DNA of 21,589 bases from a virus, in IMG/VR virus record IMGVR_UViG_3300037189_023550, positions 1 to 21,589 of that record; one strand, written 5' to 3'. This document shows positions 1-7,636 of the stretch, piece after piece (position 1 is the stretch's first letter; every line of letters begins with the position of its first letter). A program made the translations under genes and the position numbers. The notes below the pieces were generated by a model. It saw only the letters and a list, made by a program, of their open reading frames with translations. It was not told the origin of the DNA and ran no database searches.

Positions 1-543
1 CATACTTTTAAATTTTATTATACTGAAGTAGATAATATTGAAGATTTACAACATGAAGTAATTACATTCCTTTTATCTAAAATTCATTTATTTAATCATG
101 AAAAGGGAGCCAAAGCATATTCATATTTTGGTACTATTGCAAAACGTTATTTAATTCTTTCAAATCAGAAAAATTATAAAAAACGTATTGATACTGCACC
201 TATTGAATTACTAGAAGAAAGTGAAACCCATTCATACAATATAGATGATAATATCCATGAAGATAGATTATCTATGTTTATAAATGAATATGTAGAATAT
301 TGTACAACAAATATATATAAACTTTTTCCTAAAGAATATGATGCCCAAATAGCAGATGCCATTTTAGAATTATTTCGTAAAAGAGAAAATTTAGATATTT
401 TCAATAAAAAAGCACTTTACATTTATATCCGTGAAATTATAGATGTTAAAACACCAAAAATCACTAAAATAGCTAATCAGCTATATGATGTATTTAAAGA
501 AAATTACGTCTTTTATTTAGAAAACGGATATACAAATTTTTAG
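1..543 (+). CDS. T4 gp55-like late-transcription sigma factor, C-terminal part (5' truncated)
   Basis: The frame is open from base 1 to the TAG at 541-543, so 180 residues are visible and the true start lies outside the window. A sigma-70 region-2-like segment is seen at visible residues 31-49 (FNHEKGAKAYSYFGTIAKR), followed by a Lys-rich stretch; such an F-x-x-x-K-G-x-x-x-x-x-Y-F pattern is typical of phage late sigma factors. The C-terminal part is helical, with a possible helix-turn-helix near TPKITKIANQLYD. By family knowledge, T4 gp55 binds host core RNA polymerase and directs it to TATAAATA-type late promoters on replicating DNA. Its place just before the structural block fits that job. 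The internal ATG at 274 is not the start, because conserved sequence lies upstream. Assignment is by motif recall, not alignment; another sigma-like or DNA-binding protein is possible. Confidence 0.68.
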   Translation, partial: HTFKFYYTEVDNIEDLQHEVITFLLSKIHLFNHEKGAKAYSYFGTIAKRYLILSNQKNYKKRIDTAPIELLEESETHSYNIDDNIHEDRLSMFINEYVEYCTTNIYKLFPKEYDAQIADAILELFRKRENLDIFNKKALYIYIREIIDVKTPKITKIANQLYDVFKENYVFYLENGYTNF

Positions 544-549
544 TTTTAA

Positions 550-556
550 TATTTAT
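550..556 (+). promoter_or_regulatory. Candidate late promoter motif TATTTAT
   Basis: The 36-base gap 544-579 contains AATATTTATCA, leaving 23 bases before the ATG at 580. The same core recurs in four other places in the gaps of this window (3190, 12472, 18015, 18127). A second TATTTAT at 575-581 overlaps the start codon. The promoter role is inferred from recurrence and spacing only. Confidence 0.4.
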
Positions 557-579
557 CAAAAAACTAATATTGTATATTT

Positions 580-921
580 ATGTCACAATTTGATAATGTA
601 GTCTTTGGTAAGAAAAAATTCTCTGATATATTGGAGGAAATTTATAATAACCAACAGAAAAAAGACAAACAAGTCACGGCTTTAATCAATGAATTAAAAC
701 CTCTTATTTCAGATGTGGGGGATGCTACTTTAGTAGTTCCATTGATTAAAGAATATATGGATATAGGGGTTAAAAATGATGATATTTTAATCAAAATGGC
801 TGCTTTAGCTCAACGTGCTATGCAAACCCAAACATCAGAAGGTTCATTAACTATCTCTGATGAAGAAAAAGAACAATTACTTTCAGCAATGAATGATCTT
901 AAAGGAGGAGATAATAAATAA
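580..921 (+). CDS. Small acidic helical protein of unknown function
   Basis: This is a 113-residue protein I do not recognise. It is predicted to be helical and highly charged, with a Lys/Gln-rich stretch near residues 26-33 and an acidic C-terminal third (SDEEKEQLL near 95-103). There are no cysteines, no signal peptide and no membrane segment. The ATG at 580 is preceded by TATTT rather than by a Shine-Dalgarno sequence. Its TAA overlaps the ATG of the next gene by one base, so the two are probably translationally coupled. Lying between the late sigma factor and the spike-like gene, it could be a small virion or assembly protein; that rests only on position. Confidence 0.75.
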   Translation: MSQFDNVVFGKKKFSDILEEIYNNQQKKDKQVTALINELKPLISDVGDATLVVPLIKEYMDIGVKNDDILIKMAALAQRAMQTQTSEGSLTISDEEKEQLLSAMNDLKGGDNK

Positions 922-2219
922 TGGCAGGTTTTTTTAATTTTGGTCTTGAAAATAGTATTCTTTCAAATTCTTCTAAATTTGGAAGACAGGGGACATTTGC
1001 TATTACCCCTGTTAGAATAAAATATGTTTTTTTAGATCTAGAAGGTATTAAAAGAGATATTCCTGAATTATATGATTTATATGGAGGATATGCATCTTTA
1101 GGAGGAGTCCTTTTTGATTCAGTAACTAATCCTGTTTCATCTGAAAAAACTCAGGATAAAGATTATTTACTATCTCAATATACTTTTGCAAAACCTTTAT
1201 TCCCTAATTATAGACAAGTACCTTTAATCAATGAGATAGCATACATAATGAGTATGCCTACAGTAGATATACAGGATCCATATAATATAGATTTAAATAA
1301 AACCGAATATTACTATTTCCTACCAGTTAACTTATGGAATAGTGTTCACCATAATGCTTTACCTGATCCATCAGTAGAATCAAAAGATAATTATGGAGAT
1401 GGAACTCAACAAGCTCAATTAAATGATTATGAACAATCAGGAGCAGGTGTTGTACGAAAAGTTCAAGATGGATCTACTGAAATATTTTTAGGTAATACAT
1501 TTCAAGAAAAATCAAATATAAAAAATCTTCAACCATATGAGGGTGATGTAATTTTTGAAGGTAGATGGGGTAACTCATTACGTTTTGGAAGCACAGTTAC
1601 AGGTTCTCTCAATGGATGGTCAGTTAAGGATATAGGTAATGAGGGAGATCCTATTACATTACTTAGAAATGGACAAGGATCATCAAATACAGATGCTTGG
1701 ATTCCAACATATGAAGATATAAATAAAGATCCTTCAAGTATTTGGATGACATCTACTCAACAAATTAAAATAGATGCATCTAGTACAACATATAATAGCT
1801 ATACAACCGCACCAACCAAACCAAATGAATATTCGGAAAGTCAAGTTATATCTAATGCTAGTAGAATTCTATTAAATAGTACCTCAGATCATATTTTATT
1901 ATCATCAAATCAATCTGTTGGATTAAATGCTGTTACTAGTGTAAATATTGATGCCCCTACTTCAGTATTACAATCTCAAAATGTATATTTGGGAAGTAAA
2001 GATGCTACTGAACCTATTTTATTAGGTGATACTACAATTAGTATTTTAAGTGATTTAACCACCCAATTACTACAATTAGCTACAGCTTTACAAACAATAA
2101 TTCCCCAAGCCGGACCTGCTGTTAATCCATTTGTTACAACTGCTTTTATACCTGAATTAAATAAAATTAAGACCCAATTAGAGACTCAAACAAAATCTAA
2201 AGTATCTAAAACAATATAA
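921..2219 (+). CDS. Baseplate hub/central-spike-like structural protein
   Basis: A 432-residue protein. The N-terminal half (about 1-200) contains the segment ITPVRIKYVFLDLEG and resembles baseplate hub proteins of marine T4-like phages. Near residue 207 is a conserved-looking stretch EGDVIFEGRWGNSLRFGS. Residues about 310-370 form short alternating hydrophobic/polar repeats (ILLNS, ILLSS, VGLNA, VNIDA, VYLGS), as expected of a beta-helical or beta-prism needle like the gp5/VgrG C-terminus; a helix follows. No lysozyme catalytic domain of the T4 gp5 type is evident. It overlaps the upstream gene by one base and ends two bases before the next. A perfect GGAGGAG lies at 904-910, but it is also coding sequence of the upstream gene. 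Role: probably the tip or hub of the tail that pierces the envelope. The assignment is moderate, by pattern only. Confidence 0.55.
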   Translation: MAGFFNFGLENSILSNSSKFGRQGTFAITPVRIKYVFLDLEGIKRDIPELYDLYGGYASLGGVLFDSVTNPVSSEKTQDKDYLLSQYTFAKPLFPNYRQVPLINEIAYIMSMPTVDIQDPYNIDLNKTEYYYFLPVNLWNSVHHNALPDPSVESKDNYGDGTQQAQLNDYEQSGAGVVRKVQDGSTEIFLGNTFQEKSNIKNLQPYEGDVIFEGRWGNSLRFGSTVTGSLNGWSVKDIGNEGDPITLLRNGQGSSNTDAWIPTYEDINKDPSSIWMTSTQQIKIDASSTTYNSYTTAPTKPNEYSESQVISNASRILLNSTSDHILLSSNQSVGLNAVTSVNIDAPTSVLQSQNVYLGSKDATEPILLGDTTISILSDLTTQLLQLATALQTIIPQAGPAVNPFVTTAFIPELNKIKTQLETQTKSKVSKTI

Positions 2220-2221
2220 TA

Positions 2222-3184
2222 ATGGCTATAGAACTTAATAAAGAAGAATTAGCAAAAGCTAAAATGGAAGCTGAACAAGCTGCTGAAAAGGCTAAAAAAA
2301 TAAAAGATGCTACTAAAGCTGCGGTTGCTGCTGCTTCAACTATTAATACTATTATTAAATCTATACCTGATTCATCAAAACCTAAAGGAATAAGTAAAAT
2401 CCCTAACTTACTTTTAAGTCAAAGTGTTTTTATAGAACAATTCCTTCAGAAAAAAATCACAGAATTAGTTCAGGATAAAGTTTCGGATTTTTGTCTCCCT
2501 GCGGATCAAATAGATAAATTAATCTCACAAAGAAATAATATAGTAGATGAATTAAATAAAGTAGGAAAAACATTAGATACTTTAACTTCTACTATTACGG
2601 GAGTAAATGTTGGTTTTAATACAGCCCTTGATATAGTAAATGCCCTTAAAATAGCTAAAACAGGAGCATCAGTTGCTATAAAAGCTATCCCTGTAACCCC
2701 AGGAGCTGTAGCCTCTCTTCTAAGTGATTTAGGAGATGCGCTTGATGGAATTTCATTTGATAATTTAGGTGCATCTAAACTTAAAAAAATCCAAGATGCT
2801 CTTTCTTCTACTACTATCCCACTAGCATTAATAGCAGCTGCTCTTGATAAGTTAACAGCTAAATTAAATGAGTTAGATGCGTATTTAAAAAAATGTAGTC
2901 CTTCCGCTTTAAATACACTTGTTGAGGTTAATCCTAATATAATAAGTGCAGTCACATCTCAACAACAATCTCTACAAACAACTAACCAATCAACATACCA
3001 GGGTTTTACTATAAAAATAGAAGAAATTCCATATAATGACTCAATTGTTAGAAAAAGAGCAGTTGCCTATAATTCACAAGGTGTTCCACTTATAAACACC
3101 GAACTTTCATTTACAGCAAGTGATCAAACATTAATAAATGAACTTAAACTGATAATTGACAGAGATAATTTAAAAGCTTATTAA
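2222..3184 (+). CDS. Helical virion/baseplate-associated protein, unknown
   Basis: A 320-residue protein, Ala/Lys/Leu-rich and mostly helical. Residues 1-40 form a long charged Ala-rich helix, probably a coiled coil. The middle (about 90-230) alternates helices with small hydrophobic stretches. The C-terminal 60 residues turn to beta-type sequence (GFTIKIEEIPYNDS, then RAVAYNSQGVPLI). Only two cysteines are seen. It begins two bases after the spike-like gene, which indicates co-translation and a shared structure. Such helical proteins with a beta C-terminal cap are common among baseplate-hub and tape-associated proteins, but I cannot name the T4 equivalent. The start ATG has no Shine-Dalgarno sequence. 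Confidence 0.65.
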   Translation: MAIELNKEELAKAKMEAEQAAEKAKKIKDATKAAVAAASTINTIIKSIPDSSKPKGISKIPNLLLSQSVFIEQFLQKKITELVQDKVSDFCLPADQIDKLISQRNNIVDELNKVGKTLDTLTSTITGVNVGFNTALDIVNALKIAKTGASVAIKAIPVTPGAVASLLSDLGDALDGISFDNLGASKLKKIQDALSSTTIPLALIAAALDKLTAKLNELDAYLKKCSPSALNTLVEVNPNIISAVTSQQQSLQTTNQSTYQGFTIKIEEIPYNDSIVRKRAVAYNSQGVPLINTELSFTASDQTLINELKLIIDRDNLKAY

Positions 3185-3189
3185 TTTAA

Positions 3190-3196
3190 TATTTAT
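3190..3196 (+). promoter_or_regulatory. TATTTAT motif before the small K/E-rich gene
   Basis: The 18-base gap 3185-3202 contains AATATTTATAA. Only 6 bases separate the core from the ATG at 3203, against 21-23 at three other sites, so it would be too close for an ordinary leader unless the transcript is nearly leaderless or the motif acts on mRNA. It is listed because the core and flanks match the other copies. Confidence 0.25.
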
Positions 3197-3202
3197 AATA
3201 CG

Positions 3203-3547
3203 ATGAAAACCACAGAACTTAAAAATTTAATCAAATCAGCTGTTAAAGAAGCTATTCAAGAAGAATTAAAAGAAATTCTTTTGGAAGCAGTTCGTGCTCC
3301 TAAAACAATTGTACAAGAATCTGTAAGAGATACTTATGCTCAACCTCACATTGAAAAACCAAAACAATTAAATGCGGCCGAAAGACAGGCGATGTTTGGT
3401 AATATTTTGGGTGAAATGCAAAATGGTGGAGCAATTACTTCACAATATGCAAATGAATTTAAACCCCAATCCGTAGATACTATTAATGGTGCTCTACCAG
3501 CAGGTGAAGTAGGATTAGATATGATAATGAATTTAATGAATAAATAA
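3203..3547 (+). CDS. Small amphipathic-helix protein in the baseplate cluster, unknown
   Basis: A 114-residue protein. Residues 1-31 are a Lys/Glu/Leu/Ile amphipathic helix (LKNLIKSAVKEAIQEELKEI), followed by a linker and a second half containing AAERQAMFGNILGEM and a C-terminal hydrophobic helix, GLDMIMNLM. There is no enzyme motif. It lies directly before the gp25 gene, with its TAA overlapping the next ATG by one base. That coupling suggests a baseplate or assembly role, but the family is not recognised. The helix contains several (L/I)-x-E triplets, which I attribute to composition. Confidence 0.65.
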   Translation: MKTTELKNLIKSAVKEAIQEELKEILLEAVRAPKTIVQESVRDTYAQPHIEKPKQLNAAERQAMFGNILGEMQNGGAITSQYANEFKPQSVDTINGALPAGEVGLDMIMNLMNK

Positions 3548-3951
3548 TGGCATTTATAGTAAATAATAGATTCCCAGCAGATAACGTTGGAAGACAAGCC
3601 GTAGGGGTTGACCTTCCTTTTAACGCTCCTTCTGTATTTAGACCTAATTATTTTACTAGAGATGCTATAAAAAATAACTTAATTAATTTTTTCTCAACAA
3701 ATCAAGGAGAACGTGTATTCAACCCATTTTTTGGAAGTGGTCTTCAACGATTTGTATATGAAAATATTAATGGATTAACAGATGGTATAGTTAGACAACT
3801 TATCCAAAATGAAATAAATGCTTTCTTTCCATTTGTAACTCTTAACAATGTTTTAATTCAACCAAATGCTGACGAAAATACTATTATAATAAAAATATAT
3901 TATAGTGTAACAAATTTTGGTATAACAGACAGTATTAACGTAGTAGTATAA
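3547..3951 (+). CDS. 25: Baseplate wedge protein, gp25 (GPW/gp25) family
   Basis: 134 residues, the usual length for T4 gp25-family proteins (132 in T4). The family signature is visible: a helix from residue 39, then T51-N-Q-G-E-R56, the P60 and FGSGLQRFVYE run at 62-72, and a C-terminal beta hairpin (IIIKIYYSV). gp25 joins neighbouring baseplate wedges and contacts the inner disc of the tail; homologues occur in contractile injection systems. It overlaps the preceding gene by one base and is followed after one base by the gp6-like gene, the order often seen in T4-like phages. The family is known for an old, misleading 'lysozyme' label; no lysozyme active site is implied. Confidence 0.92.
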   Translation: MAFIVNNRFPADNVGRQAVGVDLPFNAPSVFRPNYFTRDAIKNNLINFFSTNQGERVFNPFFGSGLQRFVYENINGLTDGIVRQLIQNEINAFFPFVTLNNVLIQPNADENTIIIKIYYSVTNFGITDSINVVV

Positions 3952-3952
3952 C

Positions 3953-5812
3953 ATGGCTTCAAAAAAAGATATAAAATATATAAATAGAGATTTCCCATCA
4001 CTGAAAGATAGTCTTATCAGTTATGCAAAAACCTATTTCCCTAACACTTATAGTGATTTTACTCCATCATCACCTGGTATGATGTTTATGGAAATGGCAG
4101 CTTATGTAGGTGATGTTTTATCTTTTTATGTTGATAATCAAGTCCAGGAAACATTTATTCAATATGCTCGTCAAACCCAAAATTTATATGAATTAGCATA
4201 TTTACTTGGGTATAAACCTCGAGTAACATCAGCAGCAACAGTTGTATTTGATATATACCAACAAGTACCAGCCACTATAAGCGCAAGTGTTGCAATACCT
4301 GATTACACATACGCCTTACAAATACCTGAAAATACAACAGTAACTTCTAATTTAACAAGTTCATTAAAATTTTTAATCCAAGATAATGTTAATTTTACTG
4401 TTAGTAGTTCATTAGATCCTACGGAAGTTACAGTATATTCTACCGCAAACAACGCTCCTACTTATTATTTACTAAAGAAACAAAGACAAGCCATATCAGC
4501 TACTGTAAATACCCAAACCAATTCATTTACGGTCCCTGTAGCGTTTAATTCATTTAATATAAGTGATACCAACATCATTGGAATCTTAAGTATTACAGAC
4601 TCTAATAATAACATATGGTATGAAGTAGATAATTTAGCTCAGGATTCAATTTTTGAAAGTATTAAAAATACTAATATTAATAATCCTAATTTTTCTTCAG
4701 ATACTAATGTAGCTAATTTACTTCAAGTAAAGCAAGTTGCTAGAAGATTTGCAACTCGTTTCTTAAATAAGACCACCCTTCAGGTACAATTTGGAGCTGG
4801 AAGTCCAACAGATACTACTGAAGTAATTATTCCAAACCCAAATAATGTAGGAATTGGATTACCAACTAAAAAAAGTAAACTAACAACAGCTTACTCTCCT
4901 ACAAACTTTATATTCACAAATACTTATGGTATTGCACCTGCTAATACTACTTTAACAACACGTTATCTAGTTGGTGGGGGTGTTTCAGCAAATGCTCAAG
5001 CAAATTCACTAACTCTTATAGATACTACAAACGTTAAGTTTTTAAATTCAAGTATAACTAATTCATCATTAGCAAATCAAATATTTACTTCTTTATTAGT
5101 TACAAATCCTGTAGCTGCTGATGGTGGATCTGATGGAGATAATATAAATGAAATTAGACAAAATTCATTAGGTAATTTCCAAAACCAATTACGTACAGTA
5201 ACATTTGATGATTATGTAGTACGTGCTTTAAGTTTACCTTCAGATTATGGTAATATAGCTAAAATATTTGCAACCCAACAAAAAGCATCTGATATAGCAA
5301 CTGGTGATATTCCAAGTGTATTAGATCTTTATGTTTTAGCGTATAATGTAAATCAACAGGTAATTCAAGCTTCATCCGCTTTAAAGCAAAATTTAGCAGT
5401 TTATTTATCTGAATATAAAATTATAAACGATAATATTAATATTAAAGATGCTTATGTTATTAATATAGGAGTTAATATAGATATTATTACTTTACCTAAT
5501 TATAACAATGATGAAGTACTCTTAAAATGTATAACAGCAATGAGAGATTATTTTAATATTGAAAACTGGCAGATTAACCAACCAATTATTTTACGTGATA
5601 TAAATGTTATACTAGATAGAATTGAAGGTGTACAAACCGTTAAAAATGTATCAATTATTAATAAAGTAGGAGTATCTAATGGATATTCTGATTTTTCTTA
5701 TGATATTAGTGCAGCTACAGATAACAATGTAATATATCCTTCATTAGATCCAATGATTTTTGAAGTTAAGTACCCTAACACAGATATTCAAGCAAAAGTA
5801 GTACCATTTTAA
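3953..5812 (+). CDS. 6: Baseplate wedge protein, gp6 (baseplate J-like) family
   Basis: 619 residues, close to T4 gp6 (660). The N-terminus is characteristic: I-N-R-D-F-P-S-L followed by DFTPSSPGMMFMEMAAYVGD near 37-56 and a helical stretch ending in LAYLLGYKP near residue 85. The baseplate-J core lies around residues 402-435, with RQNSLGNFQNQLRTVTFDDY leading into ALSLPSDYGNIAKIF. The C-terminal beta domains are consistent with wedge dimerisation. gp6 forms the iris-like ring of the baseplate that rearranges on sheath contraction. It is translated just after gp25 (one-base gap). Confidence 0.9.
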   Translation: MASKKDIKYINRDFPSLKDSLISYAKTYFPNTYSDFTPSSPGMMFMEMAAYVGDVLSFYVDNQVQETFIQYARQTQNLYELAYLLGYKPRVTSAATVVFDIYQQVPATISASVAIPDYTYALQIPENTTVTSNLTSSLKFLIQDNVNFTVSSSLDPTEVTVYSTANNAPTYYLLKKQRQAISATVNTQTNSFTVPVAFNSFNISDTNIIGILSITDSNNNIWYEVDNLAQDSIFESIKNTNINNPNFSSDTNVANLLQVKQVARRFATRFLNKTTLQVQFGAGSPTDTTEVIIPNPNNVGIGLPTKKSKLTTAYSPTNFIFTNTYGIAPANTTLTTRYLVGGGVSANAQANSLTLIDTTNVKFLNSSITNSSLANQIFTSLLVTNPVAADGGSDGDNINEIRQNSLGNFQNQLRTVTFDDYVVRALSLPSDYGNIAKIFATQQKASDIATGDIPSVLDLYVLAYNVNQQVIQASSALKQNLAVYLSEYKIINDNINIKDAYVINIGVNIDIITLPNYNNDEVLLKCITAMRDYFNIENWQINQPIILRDINVILDRIEGVQTVKNVSIINKVGVSNGYSDFSYDISAATDNNVIYPSLDPMIFEVKYPNTDIQAKVVPF

Positions 5813-5822
5813 TATATAATTA

Positions 5823-7280
5823 ATGGCAGTATATAAGATATTTCCTACCAAAGATTCAACCTTATACTCATCCTATTCTAATATGAATACCGGATTAGAT
5901 GAAATCATTGAAGCTAGTACAAATTTTAAAACGGGTTCATTAGGATCTATCCAAAACGGTCTTTATCCTCAAACATCTCGCTTTTTAATTCAATTTGATG
6001 ATTCAGATATAGCTTTTGTTTCTCAAAGTTTAATAAGAACTTCAAATTGGACAGCAAATTTAAAATTATTTGTTGCTAATGATACTGGTTTAAGTAGTGA
6101 TACTACTGTATTAGTAAACATGGTATCCCAATCTTGGAATATGGGAACAGGTCGTTATCTAAACTCTCCTGAGACCCAAAATGGATGTTCTTGGAATTGG
6201 AGATCCTATTCAGGAAGTAATGCTTGGAAAACATCTTCATATACAGCAGGTAGTACAGGATCTTTTAATACCTCTACTAATCCACCATCAGCCGGAGGTG
6301 GTACTTGGTATATAACTCCTCAAACAAATCAAACATTTACATATTATTCACCTTTAGATTTAACCTTTAACGTTAAATCCTTTGTTGAGTATTGGACAGC
6401 AAGTATTGCTAACCCAGCAAATGGAAGACCAAATGATGGATTTATTGTTAGACAAGATCCATCTTTAGAATTTGTAAACAGTATATATCAACAAGTAAAT
6501 TTAGCTTATTTTTCAAGAGACACCCATACTATTTATCCTCCTCAATTAGAGTTTAAATGGAATGATTATTCATATAATATTGGAAGTTTAGACCCCTTAG
6601 GTATTTTAAGAACAACATCTAATGCTCTTTCAGCTTCAATTACGCAAAATGTAAATGCAACTGGTTCTACTCCAAATACAACCTTTACAGGTGTAAGTGG
6701 ATCAACTCCAACACTTTGCTCAACAGCAATATTTTCAATTACATTAGGAGCTACAACTGCCTCAATATCTAATATTACTGTAACTAGCACAGGATCTGGA
6801 TATGCTCCCGGACAAGTAATTACAATCCCTTCCCAATCATTAGGATCAATAGCTTCAGGTGGGACTGATTTAAAAATTACTTTAACTAAAGGTCAATTTG
6901 AATTAACCACCCTACCAGCATCTATACTAGTTAACAACAACCCCGGTATATTCTTTAGTGAAAGTATAAATAGATTTAGAGTAAATTCTCGCCCTGAATA
7001 TCCACCTCAATTATGGGTAACATCATCTGTTTATACTTACAATTATTATTTACCTACAGCATCTTATTATGCTATTAAGGATTTAGAGACTAATGAATAT
7101 GTAATTGATTTTGATCCAACATATACCCAACTCAGTGTAGATCCTTCAGGAAGTTATTTCGATTTATATATGAATGGATTAGAACCTGAAAGATATTATC
7201 AAATTCTTGTACAAACTACAATTGGTAGTTCAACGATTGTATATGAAGATCAATATTATTTTAAAGTAGTTAATGGATAA
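5823..7280 (+). CDS. DNRLRE-like beta-rich tail/baseplate structural protein
   Basis: 485 residues. The N-terminus (FPTKDSTLYSSYSNMNTGLD, then RFLIQFDDSDI near 58-68) follows the DNRLRE-type beta-sandwich pattern, in which a 'D-x-T-h-x-x' strand leads to an 'hhxF-D' strand. The middle is Ser/Thr/Gly/Asn-rich with many Trp and Tyr (about 100-160), typical of adhesive phage proteins. Near residue 323 is a short module, GSGYAPGQVITIPS, seen in tail-fibre-type proteins. The C-terminal region (about 430-485) is again beta-rich (SYFDLYMNGL, YYQILVQTT). No enzyme motif is evident. It sits 10 bases after gp6 and overlaps the next gene by one base. It probably decorates the baseplate or forms a short fibre; the T4 equivalent is unclear. 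Confidence 0.6.
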   Translation: MAVYKIFPTKDSTLYSSYSNMNTGLDEIIEASTNFKTGSLGSIQNGLYPQTSRFLIQFDDSDIAFVSQSLIRTSNWTANLKLFVANDTGLSSDTTVLVNMVSQSWNMGTGRYLNSPETQNGCSWNWRSYSGSNAWKTSSYTAGSTGSFNTSTNPPSAGGGTWYITPQTNQTFTYYSPLDLTFNVKSFVEYWTASIANPANGRPNDGFIVRQDPSLEFVNSIYQQVNLAYFSRDTHTIYPPQLEFKWNDYSYNIGSLDPLGILRTTSNALSASITQNVNATGSTPNTTFTGVSGSTPTLCSTAIFSITLGATTASISNITVTSTGSGYAPGQVITIPSQSLGSIASGGTDLKITLTKGQFELTTLPASILVNNNPGIFFSESINRFRVNSRPEYPPQLWVTSSVYTYNYYLPTASYYAIKDLETNEYVIDFDPTYTQLSVDPSGSYFDLYMNGLEPERYYQILVQTTIGSSTIVYEDQYYFKVVNG

Positions 7281-7627
7281 TGGAAAATATAAATTTTAGT
7301 AAACAGGTATTTGATAGAGATAGTTTTAATAATACTATTGATACTTCTTTTACTCAATTAGTCCAACCTACTTCTTCTTTAGCTGTAACCCCAAGTGTTA
7401 CAATTGAACAATTTTTCCAAGAATATCAACAATTATTTTTTGACATACCTAAATTTGGAGAAATTAATTCTCACGAATATTTAGTTAAAACTAGTGGTGC
7501 TTATATTGGAACAACGGCTCCCCAAGATGAAGTAGTTCAAGCACTTATTGACGAACTTACACAACTTAGACAAGATAATTTGGAATTACAACAACAGATT
7601 AGTACCATCCAATTACCTACCGGATAA
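7280..7627 (+). CDS. Small coiled-coil baseplate-cluster protein, unknown
   Basis: 115 residues with no family that I recognise. Residues 1-60 contain the low-complexity hydroxyl-rich stretch LVQPTSSLAVTPSVT and then an aromatic helix, FFQEYQQLFFDIP. The C-terminal about 30 residues (VVQALIDELTQLRQDNLELQ) have clear heptad character and should form a coiled coil. The start overlaps the upstream stop by one base, and the giant gene follows after nine bases. It could be a connector or trimerisation peptide between the two large structural proteins around it; that is inferred from position and the coiled coil. Confidence 0.65.
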   Translation: MENINFSKQVFDRDSFNNTIDTSFTQLVQPTSSLAVTPSVTIEQFFQEYQQLFFDIPKFGEINSHEYLVKTSGAYIGTTAPQDEVVQALIDELTQLRQDNLELQQQISTIQLPTG

Positions 7628-7636
7628 TTACAATAT

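Noticed and set aside
274-543. ATG 274 as the start of a short gene
   Set aside because: The frame is open upstream to base 1 and contains the sigma region-2-like segment, so this ATG is internal.
544-579. AATATT...AATATT hairpin as a terminator after the sigma gene
   Set aside because: The stem is only six A/T pairs around a 12-base loop, with no U-tract, too weak to call.
904-910. GGAGGAG as a genuine Shine-Dalgarno sequence
   Set aside because: It encodes Gly-Gly-Asp of the upstream protein, and nearly all other genes lack such sites; it is probably coincidental, though it could still help coupling.
2506-2955. 149-codon antisense reading frame
   Set aside because: It lies wholly inside the helical virion gene on the other strand, has no start context and shows a composition that mirrors the Ala/Lys-rich sense protein.
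3203-3295. Capsid-targeting leader on the 114-residue protein
   Set aside because: The K/E/L/I helix contains several (L/I)-x-E triplets by composition, and the gene lies in the baseplate cluster next to gp25, so packaging in the head is unlikely.
5400-5412. TATTTAT inside the gp6-like gene as a promoter
   Set aside because: It is within a conserved coding region with no start codon at a suitable distance; chance copies are expected in DNA this AT-rich.
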